From the NCBI RefSeq assembly GCF_023228165.1, contig NZ_JALOBS010000022.1, positions 31,651 to 95,650 on the forward strand: 64,000 nt of DNA, given 5' to 3'. Position numbers and translations under genes: made by a program. Below are positions 8,292 through 17,860 of this stretch, one piece after another; position 1 is the stretch's first letter, and every line of letters starts with the position of its first letter. Source of the stretch: Methylomonas sp. (GTDB lineage: Bacteria; Pseudomonadota; Gammaproteobacteria; Methylococcales; Methylomonadaceae). The notes beneath the pieces were generated by a model that was not told the DNA's origin, did no database searches, and saw nothing but the letters and a program-made list of their open reading frames with translations.

Positions 8292-11200
8292 ATGACGACA
8301 CCTTTAAATCGTGGTGGCGCGAGCATTTCTGCGCGCGACTGCACCCCATCCATTGATCTTGTCCCGATTTGCGATCAACTCGCCAAATCAGTAAGCGATG
8401 TTGCGGCACAAAGTGGTGAATTTCTTTCGCTTGATGGAGGAAAGCTTGCTATAAACGTTAATGCTGTAACCTCCCATTTCATTAAGAATCCGAAGTTTAG
8501 TGAGCAATTCTCTCCAGCAGGCGCATCTGCGCTCTTACGAGACATAACGCTTCCACCGCCGGGTACTGTTGCACGTCTTGGCGGCAGGTTGATTTCGGGA
8601 TCAGAGCCAACTGCAAGCAAATCAATCGAGCGTCTGCACGATTCGATTTCTTCGGCGCTTGATGCGACGTTCAAATCTGGTGCCTATACAAGTCTTTTGG
8701 CCCCTTCTGTAAAGTCGGTGCTCAATGAGATGGCGTCATCTATTGGCGAGAAATCACTTGCCTTATCTGACTCAGCAACACTAGTTCCTGTTATCTTCGC
8801 TCCAAGTCAGCGAAACGCAAATGAGCGAACGAGCGATCTTGCTCGCTTGTTTACCGCAATCGAAATAATCGATGGTCGTGACTGGCTTGAAGCTCTTCTT
8901 TCCGGAATTTCCACAAGGCTTAAAACGCGGGGTGTTGATCCTTCAGAAATCGAAGACATTGTTGAAAGTATACGAACAACAAGGAATCAGCCGGGGAGTC
9001 AAATCCGACGATTTCTAGATTTTCTTGACGATGAGGCTCTATCGAGAGTTCGCTTGCAAGTCACTAAGCAATTGATGATCGCTATTGCTGCGCAAAGCAA
9101 GTATGAGGGGTTCAAAGACTATGTCCGTCGTGTTATTGATGCATACGAGTTGTTCGCCGGACCAAATGGCGAAACCCTAACACTTGATGTAGCCTCCGCT
9201 TATGGTCAACTCAACAATAGTGCTCTAGGGGACTATTTGAATATGGCCACGTTTTACTCCTGTCTTCCAGTCTGGTCTGAATGGTCGGTTCAACTATTCG
9301 AGACAAGAACTGAGCCAACGAGAGGTTTCAAAACCATGCGCGAGGTTTCTTATCGATTTCGTGTCAATGGCATGAATCCGCAACAGGGCTGCTCAGCATT
9401 TGATGCGCGGCTGAAGAGGATTTCAGACCGAGTGCTAGAGACCCCTTCCACCCAAGTCTCCGGTAAGCGAAGTATCGCGGAACTCATGTTTCTATGGCTG
9501 GTTACCCCCGATTCATTGCACACAACTAAGGCAAAGGATCTAGTTTCCAGTGCCACGGAAGTCGCCGCCGACTTGAAGGCCGATCCTGTCGGCACTTTGC
9601 AACGCTTGCACCAAGAACTCCAGGCGAGGTCATCGGTAATAGATGATCTAGCCTCTGAGTTAATCTCAATTCTCAAGGCCAAGTCAAAAACTATTATAGA
9701 AACAGCAGAAAGAACCGCTGATCGTTTCACGATTTCCCTTAGTCGATCTATTGTGAACTGGGAGGCAGTGGAATCGGCAGCTTCAGCAGACTATTTGGTT
9801 AAAGCCGAGCGCCGTGAGGATTCTGTTGAGTGGTTTAACCACTTGACGGTTTCTGCGTCTACATCGCCATCCGGTGGTATTGCATCGTATGCCGTGGAAA
9901 TTCAGATTCAGGAAAGATCACTGGCCGCCAATGGACCTAGAAACATTATTCCAATGTCTCGTGATCTGAATCATCCCCTCCTGCCTGTTCGATTAATTCC
10001 TTCGCGTCAGATCAAGGCCAGCGGTCAATGGGTCTACGATGTACCAGACTCTTCCGTTTTTGAAACATCGTGCGGTATAGATATTTGTTATGCGCCACGC
10101 CACCTTGCATTGAGTCGTAATGACAATAATGATGGGAATAAACCTAAGGAACATTTGCGAGCAGCATCGTTAGTAGCGTTTGCCTTGGTTACATACATAA
10201 CGCTGTGGGAACTTATTCGCCGGCTGAAAAGTATGACAACCAAACCGTTGACGATGACGATGGTTCGTTTGCAACATACCGGAAAGCAAATTGACCGTGA
10301 AGCAGATGCAAATGATGGCAACACCGCTGTATATAGCATCAGTCAGGCCCTTGAAAAAGCCTTATCGCGCGAATTGCCAGTAAAACTTCAAGGTTTAACG
10401 ACCAGTGTGTCCGACGTCGATACAACCGGTCGATGGAAAAAGCGCGGTGCTCTGCATGCGCTTATGGGTAGCCAAACACTACATTTTCCGATGGCTGGAA
10501 CTCTTGATCGCGTTGCTTTGATAACCTATGTGACTCGTCCGACCGACATGCATCCGTCGTATCCAGACGCTGATGGTTACATGTTTGTCAGTCGTACATA
10601 TACAGCATTACAGCAAGACGGCGTTGCCGTAATGCAATTTGATTCGATGAGTACCAGGCTGGTTGATAACCGGAAAGAGTTCAAGACGCCACCTTCAATT
10701 TTAGAAGAAATCGCTCGCCTACAGACCAAAGGATTTGAGCACATCATTTTGCTCTCTCATCATTTCGGCAACCGGCATATTGGACGGGCAGCCGAAAGGC
10801 ATTCTCCGCACGGCACCCTAGAGTTTCTTGATGATGCGACGCAGCGTTTCCCGTCTATACATCTATACCCGCTTCGCCGCGACGTATTCCCAGCGACACG
10901 ACTGAGGAAACGGGACAATTCTGAAAGCGGCTTCGAAGTTACGAGTTTTACCGACCACCAGGCGATGTTCGACAATATATCTCATGATGTATTGCGCAGT
11001 CTGATGCCCATCTACACCTTTGCAACACTCGCGGTCGTTGGAGAAGAGCATCGTCCGCAATCAGGATTTTGTACCTACTTTTTTGACATTGAGCAACGGG
11101 TTTCTGATCTCGGGCGAAAAGAGGATATTCGTCAGAACATCCTCGGTATCGGAAACGGCCAAGGGGTTAACCAGAGTTTGATTTCCGTTCTTCGTGCCCT

Positions 11201-11402
11201 CCATTTTATGGAGAGCGAAAAACCATCAAACCGTGAAAATCTGCTGCCAGTTTTGGACCCATTTGATTGGACGACCCCGAATACAACCGCGTCTGCCGGA
11301 GAAATCCCTATTATTACGCGTCGGCAAGGCAAGCGTTCAGTCCTTTTGTCATTTCCTGCTGTCTTGGCTCATGTGACATCCGTGCTTCATAAGGAGTCTT
11401 AG
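8292..11402 (+). CDS. Large protein of unknown family, first gene of a two-gene locus
   Basis: A 1036-residue protein that I do not recognise. The start ATG follows a strong AGGAG. It has no signal peptide and no P-loop. One hydrophobic stretch at about residues 627-645 (SLVAFALVTYITLWELI) could be buried or a single membrane segment. The C-terminal third alternates hydrophobic strands and helices and holds histidine/arginine clusters (LLSHHFGNRHIGRAAER, with H823-H824; HLYPLRRDVFPATRLRK), which could be nucleic-acid-binding or catalytic. An RNase H/PIWI-like fold is one untested thought. The stop codon overlaps the start of the next gene, so the two proteins are probably made together and act together. 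The position between a type III restriction pair and a toxin-antitoxin pair suggests defence. Confidence 0.85.
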   Translation: MTTPLNRGGASISARDCTPSIDLVPICDQLAKSVSDVAAQSGEFLSLDGGKLAINVNAVTSHFIKNPKFSEQFSPAGASALLRDITLPPPGTVARLGGRLISGSEPTASKSIERLHDSISSALDATFKSGAYTSLLAPSVKSVLNEMASSIGEKSLALSDSATLVPVIFAPSQRNANERTSDLARLFTAIEIIDGRDWLEALLSGISTRLKTRGVDPSEIEDIVESIRTTRNQPGSQIRRFLDFLDDEALSRVRLQVTKQLMIAIAAQSKYEGFKDYVRRVIDAYELFAGPNGETLTLDVASAYGQLNNSALGDYLNMATFYSCLPVWSEWSVQLFETRTEPTRGFKTMREVSYRFRVNGMNPQQGCSAFDARLKRISDRVLETPSTQVSGKRSIAELMFLWLVTPDSLHTTKAKDLVSSATEVAADLKADPVGTLQRLHQELQARSSVIDDLASELISILKAKSKTIIETAERTADRFTISLSRSIVNWEAVESAASADYLVKAERREDSVEWFNHLTVSASTSPSGGIASYAVEIQIQERSLAANGPRNIIPMSRDLNHPLLPVRLIPSRQIKASGQWVYDVPDSSVFETSCGIDICYAPRHLALSRNDNNDGNKPKEHLRAASLVAFALVTYITLWELIRRLKSMTTKPLTMTMVRLQHTGKQIDREADANDGNTAVYSISQALEKALSRELPVKLQGLTTSVSDVDTTGRWKKRGALHALMGSQTLHFPMAGTLDRVALITYVTRPTDMHPSYPDADGYMFVSRTYTALQQDGVAVMQFDSMSTRLVDNRKEFKTPPSILEEIARLQTKGFEHIILLSHHFGNRHIGRAAERHSPHGTLEFLDDATQRFPSIHLYPLRRDVFPATRLRKRDNSESGFEVTSFTDHQAMFDNISHDVLRSLMPIYTFATLAVVGEEHRPQSGFCTYFFDIEQRVSDLGRKEDIRQNILGIGNGQGVNQSLISVLRALHFMESEKPSNRENLLPVLDPFDWTTPNTTASAGEIPIITRRQGKRSVLLSFPAVLAHVTSVLHKES

Positions 11403-13876
11403 TGAGTGATCTGCCATTCCAGAAACAAGCTGAGCTCTGGGGCAAAACCTACGAGATTCTTGTCAAGCGGGGAGTACTTGCAAGCTTGGTTGAGTGTGAA
11501 GTACTTCCAAGAGATCATGAATCGACCAAAGTTTGGCGTGAAACTAAGTTACTTAAAATATCTAGCGCACTGATTCGAGAACTGGATATTCTGGACGAAC
11601 GAGAACGTGAGATTGCCAAAGCAGGAATCGACCACATGGCGCTCGGCGCATTCGGTCTTGGATACACCACGACACGGCAATACCTCCTGTCCCATGAGAA
11701 GGCACTTAAGCGCAAGAAGCTCATGTTACGTGGGATTTGGTGCCCCTTGACACTGCCTGGTGACGACACTTCAACTGCTGAAGCTAGGCTAGCGAACGCA
11801 ACCGCGTTCCGACATGCCTTTCGGTTACCTGAAAATGTGGTATCGGGCCTATCTGGAAAAGGAGAGCCAAGTAATGCCGACTTTTTGCTCTGGCTATCTG
11901 GTAGTGCTAATGAAGACCATATTCTTGTTCAGGAATACTCCTACGACATGCCCGGTGAACTGGGCGACTTCAGGATGCAGGAAGCGCATCTGGACGAGCT
12001 TCTTCGACATCGCAGGATTGTTAATTCACGAAGCGTGTTTGCCAACGTAGCTGCCGAGGTTGCTGGAGAAGACTTCAATTTGTCAAGTGACATTCGGCAT
12101 CACCTCACTGCCTTGTCTGGCGACAACAAACCTCTATTCAAGTTATGCCAGGCGTGTTCATATGCAGAGACTTTTGCCCAGATAGTATTGGGCACCAGTG
12201 AAAACAAGAAACCAATCGTAGCACGCGCTTTAGCGATTACACCGAATGGACTCGAAAGCCTTGCCGCACAATTTGGTCATTCTGAAAGATGTGATCCACG
12301 AGTGCCACTTATGCAACAACTTGGCGCCGCCTATCGAGGAACACAAAAACTTGCAGATGGCGACGAAGAGGGTCTCACTAAGCAAGTTGAAGCTGTTTTT
12401 AATAGTATTCGTCGTAAGCTGCCCATCGCACTTCAACAGGGCATGAGGCAACTGACACACCAGCCAGAGCCAGGCAACGATTACGTTTTTGAGTTTGAGG
12501 AGTCCATCCCGAACTTCGCCAACCCAATGATGCGGCTCAAATTGGACGAGGCCGCTAGTCTTGTAGAAGACACAAAGCCAGTCATCGACTATTTCGACGC
12601 GTCTGGCAGAGGGGCCGTTATGTCGGCAGTGAAGGACCTGATCGGCGATGCGACGAATATTTCACTTCGAGACCTCCATGCCGCGGCAACAGTAGCCGGC
12701 ATTCGGCGGTCGACCAAGGGCATGATGAATGTCATAGCACTTGAAGGTAATCCAGGGATCGGAAAAACAACCGCTGTTCGCCGATACCTTAGCGAGACCG
12801 ATAACGGTTACCTATTTATCTATGTTAGCCCGCGTGTCATTCTCAATCGTGATGTCACAGAAAGTTTGGCAAGGAACAATGGGCGTCCAACTGGCATCTT
12901 GGCGCTCACCTCGAACGCTCAGTTGAATGCAGCCGCAAAACGTTATCACGAATCGTTGGTCGAAAAGGGATTAGCTAAACCTCGGCATATCGACGGCGGA
13001 GTGATAGCGGATGGGGTGGGTGACCTCAATGTACCTTCGTCCGGCAGCATTCTCATCATAACACCCGAGCAGGAGACTGAAATTGACTCTGATCATGCCG
13101 GATCAACGGTGGCTAAAACTACGCTATCCGAGTTGGAGGACCGCGTTAAGGATGCGCACAGGATTGGCGTGCTTCAAGGTCTAGCCAAGACTACTCGTGA
13201 GTTGATGCAAATTAACCCATCGCTCAACCGAATTGTGTTGACCGCCGCGTTACAGGGATTTCGAGAGAGAGGGGCCGGGCAATCAACCATCAGTGCCTTG
13301 TCGAATCTGTTTGAGAACAAGGCCGAGTCAAATGCAGGCCGACGAGAGAGGCAGCGTCTTGCCGAACGTACTCCGAACATCATCGTCATGATCGACGAGT
13401 TGGCAGGCGATGGCGCCGGATCACCGTTTGTGCATGCAGTAGCGCGATGGCTTGAAAGCGAGTTCCTTGAGTGTTTTGAGGACGAACCGAGTCCGTTTGC
13501 CATTACATTGATTGCCTCAGACGCATCTTTAGGTAACGAGATTGTATTGTCACGATACCTTGATGCCGGCGAGCGAACGCCCGACAAGATCCTCGTATCT
13601 AGGTCATCTGGCGAGAGCTGCTTTCGCATCGCAGTAACCGATGTCCGGATCGGCGGCGTCAACCGGCCAACATTACACGTGATGGCCAACAGCTTCCCTG
13701 CAAGCTCATTGCATATTCGATACCAGACAAAGCTCACTGCCGTTCGCATTCAAGAACTAGACAACGGAATGCAGGAAACACCACGGCAAGCAATCAGAAG
13801 AGTGGCTGAAGACTCAACGTTGGACTTGGCCGTAGTAGGCTATTTTTGCCCATCCCCTCGAAAAGGTAAAAATTAG
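11402..13876 (+). CDS. P-loop ATPase of unknown family, second gene of a two-gene locus
   Basis: An 824-residue protein starting at GTG 11402, overlapping the previous stop by one base. Walker A is GNPGIGKT at 449-456. A Walker B-like strand IIVMIDELAG holds D665-E666. The spacing of over 200 residues between them suggests a large insertion or a helicase-like core rather than a simple AAA+ domain. In the N-terminal half, ADFLLWL (D160) followed by ILVQEYSYD (E178) resembles the beginning of a PD-(D/E)XK nuclease, but no lysine follows E178. No helicase motif VI is obvious near the C-terminus, so the protein may be a variant or shortened at its end. It is likely to power the partner protein, possibly in an antiviral reaction. 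Confidence 0.85.
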   Translation: MSDLPFQKQAELWGKTYEILVKRGVLASLVECEVLPRDHESTKVWRETKLLKISSALIRELDILDEREREIAKAGIDHMALGAFGLGYTTTRQYLLSHEKALKRKKLMLRGIWCPLTLPGDDTSTAEARLANATAFRHAFRLPENVVSGLSGKGEPSNADFLLWLSGSANEDHILVQEYSYDMPGELGDFRMQEAHLDELLRHRRIVNSRSVFANVAAEVAGEDFNLSSDIRHHLTALSGDNKPLFKLCQACSYAETFAQIVLGTSENKKPIVARALAITPNGLESLAAQFGHSERCDPRVPLMQQLGAAYRGTQKLADGDEEGLTKQVEAVFNSIRRKLPIALQQGMRQLTHQPEPGNDYVFEFEESIPNFANPMMRLKLDEAASLVEDTKPVIDYFDASGRGAVMSAVKDLIGDATNISLRDLHAAATVAGIRRSTKGMMNVIALEGNPGIGKTTAVRRYLSETDNGYLFIYVSPRVILNRDVTESLARNNGRPTGILALTSNAQLNAAAKRYHESLVEKGLAKPRHIDGGVIADGVGDLNVPSSGSILIITPEQETEIDSDHAGSTVAKTTLSELEDRVKDAHRIGVLQGLAKTTRELMQINPSLNRIVLTAALQGFRERGAGQSTISALSNLFENKAESNAGRRERQRLAERTPNIIVMIDELAGDGAGSPFVHAVARWLESEFLECFEDEPSPFAITLIASDASLGNEIVLSRYLDAGERTPDKILVSRSSGESCFRIAVTDVRIGGVNRPTLHVMANSFPASSLHIRYQTKLTAVRIQELDNGMQETPRQAIRRVAEDSTLDLAVVGYFCPSPRKGKN

Positions 13877-13986
13877 CAATATCTAATAGGCTAGCATGCA
13901 ATTTCCACCATATTATCTGGCACATAATCCACCCCGCTATTATCCATTTCAACACGAGCCCTTACGTTTGGCCCGTAGTCAGTCTA

Positions 13987-14014
13987 TTGACAAACGTAGC
14001 CTATAGGCTACACT
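13987..14014 (+). promoter_or_regulatory. Promoter with palindromic operator for the toxin-antitoxin pair
   Basis: A TTGACA -35 box (13987-13992) and a TACACT -10 box (14009-14014) are 16 bp apart. The spacer is filled by a perfect 16-bp palindrome, GTAGCCTATAGGCTAC (13996-14011), ideally placed for repression by the HTH antitoxin encoded downstream. A partial echo (AACCTATAGGA) lies at the toxin/antitoxin junction near 14305. Confidence 0.75.
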
Positions 14015-14020
14015 TAAAGC

Positions 14021-14311
14021 ATGGTCGATATAAAGAAAACCGATGTTTATGCCCGATGGCTGGACAATCTTCGTGACATTCGTGCTCGTGCACGAGTTTT
14101 GGCCAGGGTCGAACGTCTAGCTGCCGGCAATCCGGGTGACGTGAAGTCGGTAGGCGAAGGTGTATCAGAAATGCGCATCGACTATGGCCCCGGTTATCGG
14201 GTGTATTTCACTCGACGCGGCAACGAAATCGTCATTTTATTGGCCGGTGGCGATAAAAGCACACAGGATGCCGATATTAAAACCGCTCAAAGTCTTGCCC
14301 GTAACCTATAG
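14021..14311 (+). CDS. RelE/HigB-like toxin, HI1419 (phage Gp49-like) type
   Basis: A 96-residue toxin. The hallmark features of the addiction-module killer family are present: a start such as TDVYARWLDNLRDIRARARV, then VKSVGEGVSEMRIDYGPGYR, VYFTRRGNEIVILLAGGDKS and a terminal A-x-x-LA. Related proteins are ribosome-dependent mRNases with a RelE fold. The toxin gene comes first and the antitoxin second, as in HI1419-HI1420. The start ATG lies 6 bp beyond the -10 box, so the transcript is nearly leaderless. The pair is intact and probably addictive. Confidence 0.9.
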   Translation: MVDIKKTDVYARWLDNLRDIRARARVLARVERLAAGNPGDVKSVGEGVSEMRIDYGPGYRVYFTRRGNEIVILLAGGDKSTQDADIKTAQSLARNL

Positions 14312-14320
14312 GATAACACA

Positions 14321-14614
14321 ATGACAAAAACTATCATCAGCCGCTACGATGTAGCGGAGCACTTGAGAACCACCGAAGAAATGGCGGCCTATCTGGATGC
14401 CTGCATCGAGGAGGCCGACGGCGATGCGGCCTTCATAGCCAAAGCGCTTGGCGATATTGCCCGTGCTCGCGGCATGTCACAGATTGCCCGAGACACAGGG
14501 CTTTCTCGCGAAAGCCTGTATCGATCCCTGGACGGCGAGCATATCCCTAGTTTCGATACGATTCTCAAGGTAACAAAGGCGCTAGGCATTCATCTGCATG
14601 CCGACCCGGCCTGA
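14321..14614 (+). CDS. HTH antitoxin, HI1420 type
   Basis: A 97-residue antitoxin. The first 40 residues (YDVAEHLRTTEEMAAYLDA) wrap the toxin in this family. The rest is an XRE-type HTH in which ARGMSQIARDTGLSRESLY is the recognition region. It should neutralise the toxin and repress the palindrome at 13996-14011. It begins 9 bp after the toxin stop, downstream of GGATAACAC, which is only a weak ribosome-binding site. Confidence 0.9.
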   Translation: MTKTIISRYDVAEHLRTTEEMAAYLDACIEEADGDAAFIAKALGDIARARGMSQIARDTGLSRESLYRSLDGEHIPSFDTILKVTKALGIHLHADPA

Positions 14615-14962
14615 TAAATTCAGCGGTACGAAAACGTACGTTAGCGGCTAATCTAATTCGCTTGCATGCTTTCTTAAGCAAACTGACGGACAACACCCGG
14701 CCAAAACCAGTCGCTCGTCGTTTCCGTAGTTAGATCGTTGAGAGGCTGCTTCACCTTTGATACCGGACCGGACTCGTATCGTTAAGTGAACTCCAAGTTG
14801 GCATACTCAGACATTTAAAATTTAAGATCATAAATACTTAGATCATTTTATGGATAGGTTGTTGGAAAACTGGTTGTAGAATGTGATTTTTTTCGACAGA
14901 TCGTCTAGCGATCTCATGCCTAAGCAACTGCAAGGGACATACGGCCCAAGGAAAAACAACGA
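14615..14962. other. Intergenic region before the NACHT gene
   Basis: No convincing gene is present on either strand. A small perfect hairpin, GTACG-AAAA-CGTAC (14626-14639), lies 11 bp after the antitoxin stop and has no U-tract. The part from 14810 to 14900 is very A+T rich and is the likely promoter region of the gene at 14963. I could not assign definite -35/-10 boxes. Confidence 0.4.
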
Positions 14963-17860
14963 ATGGAACCAATCAAAGTTTTCATTTCATACAGCTGGGA
15001 CTCCGACGAGCACAAGGAGTGGGTAAAGAAACTTGCTGATACGCTAGAAGAGATTAAAGAGGTTCACGTCACATGGGACGGGTATGACTTAGACTCCCTC
15101 GTTGATAAAAATTACTTCATGGAAAAGGGAATCCATGATGCAGACCTTGTATTGGTCGTCACAACGAATAAATACAAAACCAAGGCGGATGATCGGCTAG
15201 GAGGAGTTGGACTCGAGACGTTTATGGCGACTGCTCTTCATTGGGATGGGATGCTTCGCGACAAGAAAAGCAAGTTGGTCATGATAGAGCGAGAGGCAGA
15301 CTCAACGCCCCGATACCTGCAAGGACATTTTCACCTTGACTTTAAGGATGATAAAGAATTCACGAAACACATAGAAGAATTGCTCCGTCTTCTGCAGGGG
15401 AAGGCTAAATCTGATCGTCCGAATAAGCGCAGAAGTCTAAACTCCCCGGTTAATCATGTATATGAATTCACGCGCGTTGAGGAACTGATTCGCGTAAACC
15501 ACCCAAATCGATGCGCCATCGTAAATGCAGAAGAGGGAACGGACTTTTCTGGCGCAAACAGAATTAAATATGAACTTTGGGAGACCAGATCCCCGGCAAA
15601 AAGCTACTTCTTGGCCCTTCATGCTAACGCAAACATTCAGCAAACTGCACACCACGCAGCAAACCGTCTTGTGGCCTCAGGAATCAAACCGTCAGATATT
15701 ACAGTACTTCGCCATAGAGCAAGCCGCCCGGAGCAAGATCTCATTGCAAATGTATTTTCAGAAAAGCGACTTCCAACAAAGATACATGAATGTACGTACA
15801 AAGAGTATATCTGGGAGTACTGCATAGACGAAAGTCTTAAGGCGATTGATCCACCGAGTCCGATAGAGAATTACACCAATCAGGGCTTAACTTACACAAG
15901 CAACGAGACTGGGGAGCTTACACGTGTGGAATCCGCGCTGGATCACATCGTGGGAGTGTTACAGAAGCCCTCCAACGTCTCAGCGCATCTCGTCGTCGCA
16001 CCAGGCGGCATGGGGAAGACGTCACTATGTCTTTCTGTCGCTAAGCATTTGCACTTTAGAAATGATCTTCGATCATCCGTCATACTGATCCAAGCCGAAT
16101 CGATCAAAAAATACGTAACTAAACGAGGCCTGGTCCAGTCGAGGATAGACACGATTTACGACATCTACGAGCTATACGCGAAGTATCAGGAATACGGAAA
16201 ACTCTTTGATCGGTCAACCTTCGATCTGGCGGTTGTCTGTGGCAATTTGACAGTGATCATCGATGGCTTGGATGAACTAAGTTCGCTCTTTCAGGAGCGG
16301 TTCGATGTAGCGGCTTTTCTTGAATCGTTAAAGCAACTTCATGATCAGCTTGGCAGCAGCAATATCCTTTTGACTAGTCGAAATAGTCTTGTGGATTATG
16401 GCTCCGCACTGGAGGCCCTAGCGATTGAGCGTTACGAACTATTGGGTTTCGACTCAGAGAGTTGCAAACGCTATGTAACACGACGCCTTCAGGGATATGA
16501 AGCGAGCCCGACTCTCATTCAAAAAGCAATGAATCAAATTGCGAAAGTTCGAATCCGCGACGATGAAGATCGGATCATTCCTTTCTTAGCTGACATTTCA
16601 ACCACGGTAATAGAGGACGAACTCAGACAGGGCACAGATCAAGGTTTCGATGTGTTTGATGATTTGACCCCATATCCTTCAAACAACGATGTCACCGATC
16701 ACATCGTCTTCTCCATCCTACGTCGCGAACAGACTCGGCATGATCTAGAGATACCGATCTGTGAAGTTGTTGAATTGATTTCAGATCTAGTTGTTGACTA
16801 CGGTAAGCGTTGGCAGCTAGAAGAAATGCAGGATCGGTTAAAAATCTATTATGAGACCCGCGCCCAGTCGATTCTGACGAAGTTGCTACTAAACCCGCTC
16901 CTTGTCATTCAGAATGGGGAGATCGAATTACGATATTCATTCCTTGGTTCGTATTTTGAAGTACTGTTAATGCTTCGTGGACTGCTAAAAAGCAGCGTAG
17001 AGCGTGGTTTCATACGCGCACTCTCCCGTTTGAATAGAGAGAGCGAAGAAGCGCGAGACCTAAAACGCTACTTCCAGGCTCATCTTCCAGAGGTCGAGGA
17101 TGCTATTCGGTCAATTATCCCTAAGCTCCGATCTATAGCTGTTAGCTGTGAGACAACAACGAATACACTGGGTGATCGCGAGAATGCTAAAGGGGCAATT
17201 TCGGGACTGCTAGCACTGTTTTTTGGGATGCAAAAATTGGCGATCGATACTACGTCATCCAAGCTTCTCTCATTTTACGGTATTCCAGAATACACCAGTT
17301 CAAGCCGTACTATAGACGGCTTGTTTATAAGGGGCTCATTTCCTCCTATTGACTTCTCGAATTTGATAATTATTAATTCTAAATTTCAGGACTACAAAAG
17401 TCTGTGGGCATGTCGATTTAAGGATACCAAGTTCATGTACTCCGTATTTGAGGATTGCTTCGATGTTTCTTGCGCGAATTCTCAGCTTGATTCTTCAATG
17501 ATTGATGGGACATGTGATATTGGTGACCTTCGAGAAGCATTTGCAGCGGCCAAAACCACCAAGGCTGATGAGCAAGCTATGATTTACTATGAAGTGAATC
17601 GTTTCCTTAATTCATTTTTCAAAGGCGACCGATTCGTTGACAACAAGATGGATTATATTAAATTCTCTAACAAGGTCCCTGGTCTTGCCCGTCAGAGTTT
17701 CGATCGTCTGGTAGTAAATGGATATTTCAAACTCACCAAAGAAAAGACCGTGGCCAATTTTTACGAGGTAGCTCCTGATTTCAAAGCTAGTGTGCGCAAA
17801 TTTCTAACTGATGGATATCCAGATGGCAAGATGAAGAAGTTCATAACCATAGTGCGTTGA
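14963..17860 (+). CDS. TIR/SEFIR-NACHT STAND ATPase (NLR-like immune protein)
   Basis: A 965-residue protein with three visible parts. Residues 1-140 are a TIR/SEFIR-like domain (IKVFISYSWDSDEHKEWVKKL, then DADLVLVVTTNKYK). The middle is a NACHT NTPase: PGGMGKTS with Walker A at 348-353, and VIIDGLDELSSL with D434, D437 and E438. The part after about 780 holds pentapeptide-like repeats (FSNLIIINSKF, CRFKDTKFMYSVFEDCF). In bacterial NLR-like proteins the C-terminus senses a phage product, the NACHT domain oligomerises, and the TIR domain depletes NAD or makes a nucleotide signal. Residues 150-310 are unassigned. It stands alone with its own upstream region, between a toxin-antitoxin pair and the conjugation genes. 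Confidence 0.85.
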   Translation: MEPIKVFISYSWDSDEHKEWVKKLADTLEEIKEVHVTWDGYDLDSLVDKNYFMEKGIHDADLVLVVTTNKYKTKADDRLGGVGLETFMATALHWDGMLRDKKSKLVMIEREADSTPRYLQGHFHLDFKDDKEFTKHIEELLRLLQGKAKSDRPNKRRSLNSPVNHVYEFTRVEELIRVNHPNRCAIVNAEEGTDFSGANRIKYELWETRSPAKSYFLALHANANIQQTAHHAANRLVASGIKPSDITVLRHRASRPEQDLIANVFSEKRLPTKIHECTYKEYIWEYCIDESLKAIDPPSPIENYTNQGLTYTSNETGELTRVESALDHIVGVLQKPSNVSAHLVVAPGGMGKTSLCLSVAKHLHFRNDLRSSVILIQAESIKKYVTKRGLVQSRIDTIYDIYELYAKYQEYGKLFDRSTFDLAVVCGNLTVIIDGLDELSSLFQERFDVAAFLESLKQLHDQLGSSNILLTSRNSLVDYGSALEALAIERYELLGFDSESCKRYVTRRLQGYEASPTLIQKAMNQIAKVRIRDDEDRIIPFLADISTTVIEDELRQGTDQGFDVFDDLTPYPSNNDVTDHIVFSILRREQTRHDLEIPICEVVELISDLVVDYGKRWQLEEMQDRLKIYYETRAQSILTKLLLNPLLVIQNGEIELRYSFLGSYFEVLLMLRGLLKSSVERGFIRALSRLNRESEEARDLKRYFQAHLPEVEDAIRSIIPKLRSIAVSCETTTNTLGDRENAKGAISGLLALFFGMQKLAIDTTSSKLLSFYGIPEYTSSSRTIDGLFIRGSFPPIDFSNLIIINSKFQDYKSLWACRFKDTKFMYSVFEDCFDVSCANSQLDSSMIDGTCDIGDLREAFAAAKTTKADEQAMIYYEVNRFLNSFFKGDRFVDNKMDYIKFSNKVPGLARQSFDRLVVNGYFKLTKEKTVANFYEVAPDFKASVRKFLTDGYPDGKMKKFITIVR

